Notes under the pieces: model-generated | Seen by the model: the letters and a program-made list of their open reading frames with translations, nothing else | Databases searched by the model: none | Told to the model about the DNA's origin: nothing | Translations under genes and position numbers: made by a program | Source of the DNA: Tolypothrix tenuis PCC 7101 | Lineage (GTDB): Bacteria > Cyanobacteriota > Cyanobacteriia > Cyanobacteriales > Nostocaceae | Reading direction: 5' to 3' | DNA length: 64,000 bases | Assembly: GCF_002368295.1 (NCBI RefSeq) | Contig: NZ_AP018250.1 | Span: 1 to 64,000, forward strand | Shown: piece after piece, positions 61,201 to 64,000 of the stretch | How the letters are laid out: every line of letters starts with the position of its first letter | How positions within the stretch are numbered: position 1 is the first letter of the stretch

Positions 61201-63057
61201 AGCCGCTACCTCATAACCTGTAGCAGCAATTCTTAAGTTAATTGCTGTATCGCCTTGGGGAAACTCCCGAATTAAATTGCTAAAACTTAAAGTAGTTGCA
61301 GCAAGTTGAATGGCTTGCCCTGATGTCATCTCTTTGCAAACATCCTCAAGCCTTTGCAAGTAATGAACAAATTGTTCGTCTAATTGATTCAGGTTATTTT
61401 CTAGTATTTGATATACAGCTTGTGAGTCACCATTGCTTTCGCTCGTTGCTTGTAATACCTGCTCAAGAAATTGCGAATTTAAGGAAATTTGTTGAATTTC
61501 ATTACTATCTAAAAGATTTAAAAGGTGTTGATAACCAGAACGTTCGGCATACTCACTGGCTTTATCTCGTTGCCCATTAGTAATGCAAAATACCACCATA
61601 TTTGTATAGGCAAGTATCTCTTCTGGAATCTCTTGTTGATGAGAAATACCTGCCCAAATTCGGCTTTGATCAACAGCTTCAATGGCAACGGCATAACCTG
61701 CAAAAGCTTCTGTTTTCATGCCAGCAGCCAAGGCTGTTTTACCTAAAATTAATCCGGTTTGTATGCAATCTCTGGGGTAATCGGTAGGAGTGAACACTTG
61801 CAAAGCAGCGCGGAGACAGTCAAGTGCCTCAGTAATTTGACTGGCTTCATAATAGGCATTTCCCAGATTGCTTTTTGCTCTTGCCCATCGTTCAGGATAA
61901 TCAGAAATTGTGTAAACTTCTAAAGCATTAATATATGCTGAAATTGCCCTTTCTAAATTCTGTTGTTTATTGCCTAGAATCCTTCGAGTATAGGCAGTGC
62001 CAAGAGTAAATTGACTACTAGCCCAATAATAGGGTGATGTGGAACGGGTACGTACTTGTAGTGCTACTTGATAGCAAGCGATCGCCTTTTCTAAATTCTG
62101 TGCCTTATCACCTTGAATTCTAAAAAGGTACGCATTGCCCAAATTATTTTGAAGGCTACCCCAAAGTTCAGAAAGTTGAGCGCGGTTAACAACTTTTAAA
62201 GCAGTTTCATAGCAAGCAATTGACTTTTCGATATTTTCAGCTTTGTCTCCTGTAATTCTGTCTGTGTAAACAAGACCAAGATTATTTTGCACTCTTGCCC
62301 ACTCTTGGGGAAAACCGTCACGGGTATAGATGAGTAGGGCATTATTACAAGCAGCAATTGCTTTTTCTTGATTATCGGAGTGATTTCCTCGTATTCGATT
62401 ACGGTAGGCTGGTGCTAAATTAGTTTGAATATGCGCCCAAGTTTCTGGGACAATTTGACGGTTAAAAATTTTGGCAACTGCTTCTAAACCTGTAATGCTA
62501 ATTTCTAAGTTAATTGCCCTGTTTCCTTTACGAAACTGCCCAAGCGAGGTGCAGAAATCAACAATACCCAATCCTACTAATATTACTTGTTCTGTTATTG
62601 AGTCGTTGTTGAGTAGGCTAAAGTTTATCCAGTAATTAAACTGTTCATAAAAATCATCATTGAGTTGATCTAAGTTAGCTTTAAGTAGACGATCAAGGGC
62701 TTGTGGATTGCTTTTATTTTGTGAGATCGCCCACAATATTTCACCTAAAAAAGCAGGAGGTCTGATAAGATTATCTGTTGCTGAAGGCTCATCTCTATAT
62801 AATTCCAGTTCCTCACCTAGCCAATGAGCTAAATTTCTCAAAAAGTAAGCAGAACGAATATCTCCTTGGTTAAACCGGATTTGAGCTACCATTTCCAAAG
62901 TTTCTACAAACCCAGCATCAACCAAGTGTGCGTGTTTCCTGAGAATCTTCATTTCCCTGCCACTAGGACAGTTGAGTAGCTGTTTAATCAGCTTGAAATA
63001 AGCTTTTTGGCGTTGAGTAAAATCTGGTAATTTTTGATAGCCGAATCCTTTAGCCAT
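58210..63057 (-). CDS. TPR-repeat protein with C-terminal CHAT protease domain
   Basis: This 1615-aa protein has a scaffold of about a dozen TPR units of the pattern W-A-x-x-Q-x-N-L-G-x-A-Y...GDKAENLEKAIACYQ-A-L-x-V. They come in two blocks (about residues 215-480 and 760-1060), separated by non-TPR segments. Three ~100-residue segments (about 113-212, 540-640 and 652-755) resemble each other and look like internal duplications. The CHAT domain (caspase HetF-associated with TPRs) has its catalytic His in VIHSSHHARS (about 1402) and Cys in VFLSCCETG (about 1446), followed by SVISTLWAVND. CHAT proteases act in caspase-like signalling and in gRAMP/Craspase defence. It follows a DUF1822 gene and a sigma-factor-like gene in one leftward operon. 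Several HIP1 sites fall in the TPR part. Confidence 0.88.
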   Translation of the reverse strand: MAKGFGYQKLPDFTQRQKAYFKLIKQLLNCPSGREMKILRKHAHLVDAGFVETLEMVAQIRFNQGDIRSAYFLRNLAHWLGEELELYRDEPSATDNLIRPPAFLGEILWAISQNKSNPQALDRLLKANLDQLNDDFYEQFNYWINFSLLNNDSITEQVILVGLGIVDFCTSLGQFRKGNRAINLEISITGLEAVAKIFNRQIVPETWAHIQTNLAPAYRNRIRGNHSDNQEKAIAACNNALLIYTRDGFPQEWARVQNNLGLVYTDRITGDKAENIEKSIACYETALKVVNRAQLSELWGSLQNNLGNAYLFRIQGDKAQNLEKAIACYQVALQVRTRSTSPYYWASSQFTLGTAYTRRILGNKQQNLERAISAYINALEVYTISDYPERWARAKSNLGNAYYEASQITEALDCLRAALQVFTPTDYPRDCIQTGLILGKTALAAGMKTEAFAGYAVAIEAVDQSRIWAGISHQQEIPEEILAYTNMVVFCITNGQRDKASEYAERSGYQHLLNLLDSNEIQQISLNSQFLEQVLQATSESNGDSQAVYQILENNLNQLDEQFVHYLQRLEDVCKEMTSGQAIQLAATTLSFSNLIREFPQGDTAINLRIAATGYEVAASVFTKKDFPEQWEQIEDASRELFQIQLFEAVFKNLDNPKAVVYPLLEANKHKLDERFATVLRLKTEAMLSEAPPEYAQDLAASLVGLSLLIKEFRQGSEANNLEIAITGYELASKVLTYEDSPEVWCLCQSMLGNAYHRRIKGEQAENLEQSLSYLHNALQVCNCEQFPELWATIQNSLVITYGYRIRGDQVENAELAIQAGEAAMQVFTYDQDPEQWAQIQNNLGLVYRDRILGDKAENLEKAIACYQNALSIRTREDFPELWAQTQFNIGSAYRQRLRGDAAENVEMAIAANQSALQVYTKAAFPQGWAEVHMNLANAYLHRIHGDRRENLEKAIAAHQSALQVLTKEEFPRQWAMAHLNLGNVFLEQEQIEEAISCYRSALKIFTPTAFPNECLKVGQTLGNTAFNIGDWAEAIRGYSVAIEAVETSRTWASLESRRQEILADSLHVYENMVQACINNKQLNKAVEYVERSRSKRLVDLIASNDLYSDGEIPDEIQQYLQDFEAIQRQIDNELRQHNNSSNFDGSKLGKSPQNRAAIEAHNKIIADLEADKQQIWEQMRRLDPVLAGQIQVNPMNLSSIQQLIDLPTTAILSFYTTSNDTHIFIIRQSQITLHTCTGLGFETLQESILTHWLGQYVHHKDTWKEQFIFLIAELAEVLKLNDLIAQHLKNIDELILIPHLALHQIPFAALPIGENQYLGDKFIIRYVPSCQILEFCHNRPTVSSLMNYGIVEDATEDLPYASWEGEQLANLYNIPNHQRLKGSQEASVSNYRQLIQKVQVIHSSHHARSRLDNPLESALFLGDGCITLSQLLTPSWRNPQLEDVFLSCCETGLSVTEITDDILTFSTAFLCAGAKSVISTLWAVNDLATALFSVFYYQSRHQGNKRLQSIRQAQFELRTLTGETLTTIYKPKLSYFLTQKGKETDTLRKKIQKERDSYSHSSLLYEQCNEEYKKYDKIGKLIYQAKKDLELFCRESKPFSHPYYWAAFTCSGLN

Positions 63058-63107
63058 GACAATTGGATGTTTTGGGTAGTTATATACATCATTCCCAACC
63101 GCTCAAA

Positions 63108-63866
63108 CTACGCAACATCTCCCCAAATTTCAGCTAACTTCTCCAATAGCATTTGGGCTAAATCTTGTAATTCGCTATCATCTTGCTGAATTGTTTCACG
63201 GGTAGCACCAACAGCAAGAGTATCTCCAGCTAATATTTCTCCTCCGGCGTACCGCCACTCAAATTCATCGACAGTCCGGTAAAGAAGCTCAAATTGTGCC
63301 ACAATCTCTGATAAAGGTTTATTGTCTAATACAGAACGTACTTGTACTGCCACTGAGTCATCAGTTTGTAGAAAAGCGATCGCTTCTTCAAGACGGGTGA
63401 TTTGCTCAATCAAAGCGTCAATAGGTTGGAGTTGTGACACTTCTAGCTGTGCAGGCAGATTTACTTCATCAAAGGCAGGTGCAAATCCCAATAGTTGCAC
63501 TGAATCTAGGCTTTCCTGAAACTGTATAGCTACATAGCCAATCCGATTTTCGCTAGTGCTTGGTAATAATATGACAGTTTCTTGGGGTAAAACTGGACGG
63601 CATTCTAAAGTTCCCACATTTGGAATTACCAAATCAGCTGCATTTGATAAAGCTGCTTTTACTGGATTCCAACAATCTGATTCCTGAAAATTTGTTGGTA
63701 TTTGCAACCATTTTAAATAGCTATGAACTGCGTAAACTGCTAACGCATTCAAATAAACTCGCTTACCTTTTTCTACTGTGCTTTGTTGAGCCGCTAAATG
63801 TCTGGCTCTAGAATGAATTTCTAAATCTAGCGGAACCATTAATAAAGGGGAAGTTGTACTACTCAT
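63108..63866 (-). CDS. DUF1822 family protein
   Basis: This 252-aa protein is of the cyanobacterial DUF1822 family. Visible features are the N-terminal VPLDLEIHSRARHLAAQQSTVEKGKRVYLNALAVYAVHSYLKWLQ helices (about 12-55), VGTLECRPVLPQE (about 83-95) and RIGYVAIQFQESLDSVQLLGFAP. Function is unknown, but these genes are often found beside extracytoplasmic sigma-like factors and CHAT/TPR proteins, as here. The start codon overlaps the stop of the preceding gene (ATGA at 63866-63863), and the CHAT gene follows after 50 bp. Confidence 0.82.
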   Translation of the reverse strand: MSSTTSPLLMVPLDLEIHSRARHLAAQQSTVEKGKRVYLNALAVYAVHSYLKWLQIPTNFQESDCWNPVKAALSNAADLVIPNVGTLECRPVLPQETVILLPSTSENRIGYVAIQFQESLDSVQLLGFAPAFDEVNLPAQLEVSQLQPIDALIEQITRLEEAIAFLQTDDSVAVQVRSVLDNKPLSEIVAQFELLYRTVDEFEWRYAGGEILAGDTLAVGATRETIQQDDSELQDLAQMLLEKLAEIWGDVA

Positions 63867-64000
63867 AACGATTGCTCCTGTTTATATCCCAAATTTTCAG
63901 CAATTTTTTGCAACATTGGTTCGCATTTTCTCTTCCAATGCGAATTGACAGTTGTTCTAGGAATGCTCAAGTCTCGCGCTATCTCTGCAACTTTGTCAGG
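63863..64000 (-). CDS. Sigma-70-like factor, C-terminal end only (N-terminus beyond window)
   Basis: I translated this from the minus strand at the window edge. The last 45 codons read PDKVAEIARDLSIPRTTVNSHW..., ending in a charged helix and a stop that overlaps the DUF1822 start by 4 bp. VAEIARDLSIPRTTVNSHWKRK is the helix-turn-helix of a sigma region 4-like domain. In cyanobacteria a sigma-like regulator, a DUF1822 protein and a CHAT protein commonly form one operon, which supports the call. The rest of the gene is outside the window. Confidence 0.6.
   Translation of the reverse strand, partial: PDKVAEIARDLSIPRTTVNSHWKRKCEPMLQKIAENLGYKQEQSL

Noticed and set aside
1..64000. CRISPR array, tRNA or rRNA genes
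   Set aside because: No regularly spaced 25-40-bp repeats and no cloverleaf-like or rRNA-like sequence were noticed on reading.

Overview
The window comes from a filamentous-type cyanobacterium (Nostocales-like). It is about 40% G+C by eye, is sprinkled with the cyanobacterial HIP1 octamer GCGATCGC, and carries cyanobacteria-typical families (DUF1822, TPR-CHAT proteins, DUF1998 helicase). It reads as a dense defence and mobile-gene island: almost every gene longer than 600 bp is a helicase, a P-loop ATPase, a DNA-modification enzyme, a STAND protein, a transposase or a recombinase. I saw no rRNA, tRNA or CRISPR array.

Layout. (1) 1-3332, leftward: a compact operon of small membrane proteins headed by a MerR-like DNA-binding protein; it resembles an integrated-element or plasmid module, but its function is unrecognised. 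(2) 3783-9177, leftward: a four-gene module (unknown 279-aa protein, two BrxD-like ATPases, one Lhr/BrxHI-like helicase). (3) 9350-25419, leftward: a complete type 6 BREX phage-exclusion operon, in transcription order brxE-brxA-brxB-brxC-pglX-pglZ-brxD-brxHI. Module 2 lies directly downstream in the same direction and partly duplicates the brxD-brxHI end. (4) 25944-28778, rightward: an MrfA/YprA-like DUF1998 helicase. (5) 28886-31838: an AT-rich, HIP1-free pair, an unknown protein plus a RecQ-like helicase fused to a PD-(D/E)XK nuclease. (6) 32238-34962: a TnpB-only IS200/IS605-type element next to a truncated methyltransferase, then a second truncated TnpB-like gene and a ribbon-helix-helix (RHH) gene. 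(7) 35203-37637: small accessory genes, including a GIY-YIG protein. (8) 37875-42091: a STAND ATPase and a small partner that share a glycine/asparagine-rich tag, likely an abortive-infection-type pair. (9) 42328-49034: two very large overlapping genes, an SF2 helicase and a partner whose C-terminal half has the predicted strand order of an RNase H/PIWI-like fold. I do not recognise this pair as any named system. (10) 49291-55246: a seven-gene operon with a DUF6932 protein, an XRE-ImmA/IrrE regulator-protease, a zinc/DUF4186 protein, a radical SAM enzyme, a methyltransferase, an ASCH protein and a nucleotide-kinase-like protein, apparently controlled by a duplicated operator. (11) 55581-58149: a coiled-coil protein, a tyrosine recombinase and an RHH protein with an 11-bp iterated operator. 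(12) 58210-64000, leftward: the end of a sigma-factor-like gene, a DUF1822 protein and a 1615-aa TPR-CHAT protease.

The genes appear to work in layers. BREX modifies self DNA (PglX) and blocks phage replication. The STAND pair, the TPR-CHAT operon and possibly the RecQ-nuclease pair act as further barriers. The tyrosine recombinase and TnpB element show how the island is remodelled. The strongest candidates for undescribed systems are the helicase/PIWI-like pair (42328-49034), the radical SAM operon (49291-55246) and the extra BrxD-BrxD-BrxH module (3783-9177).
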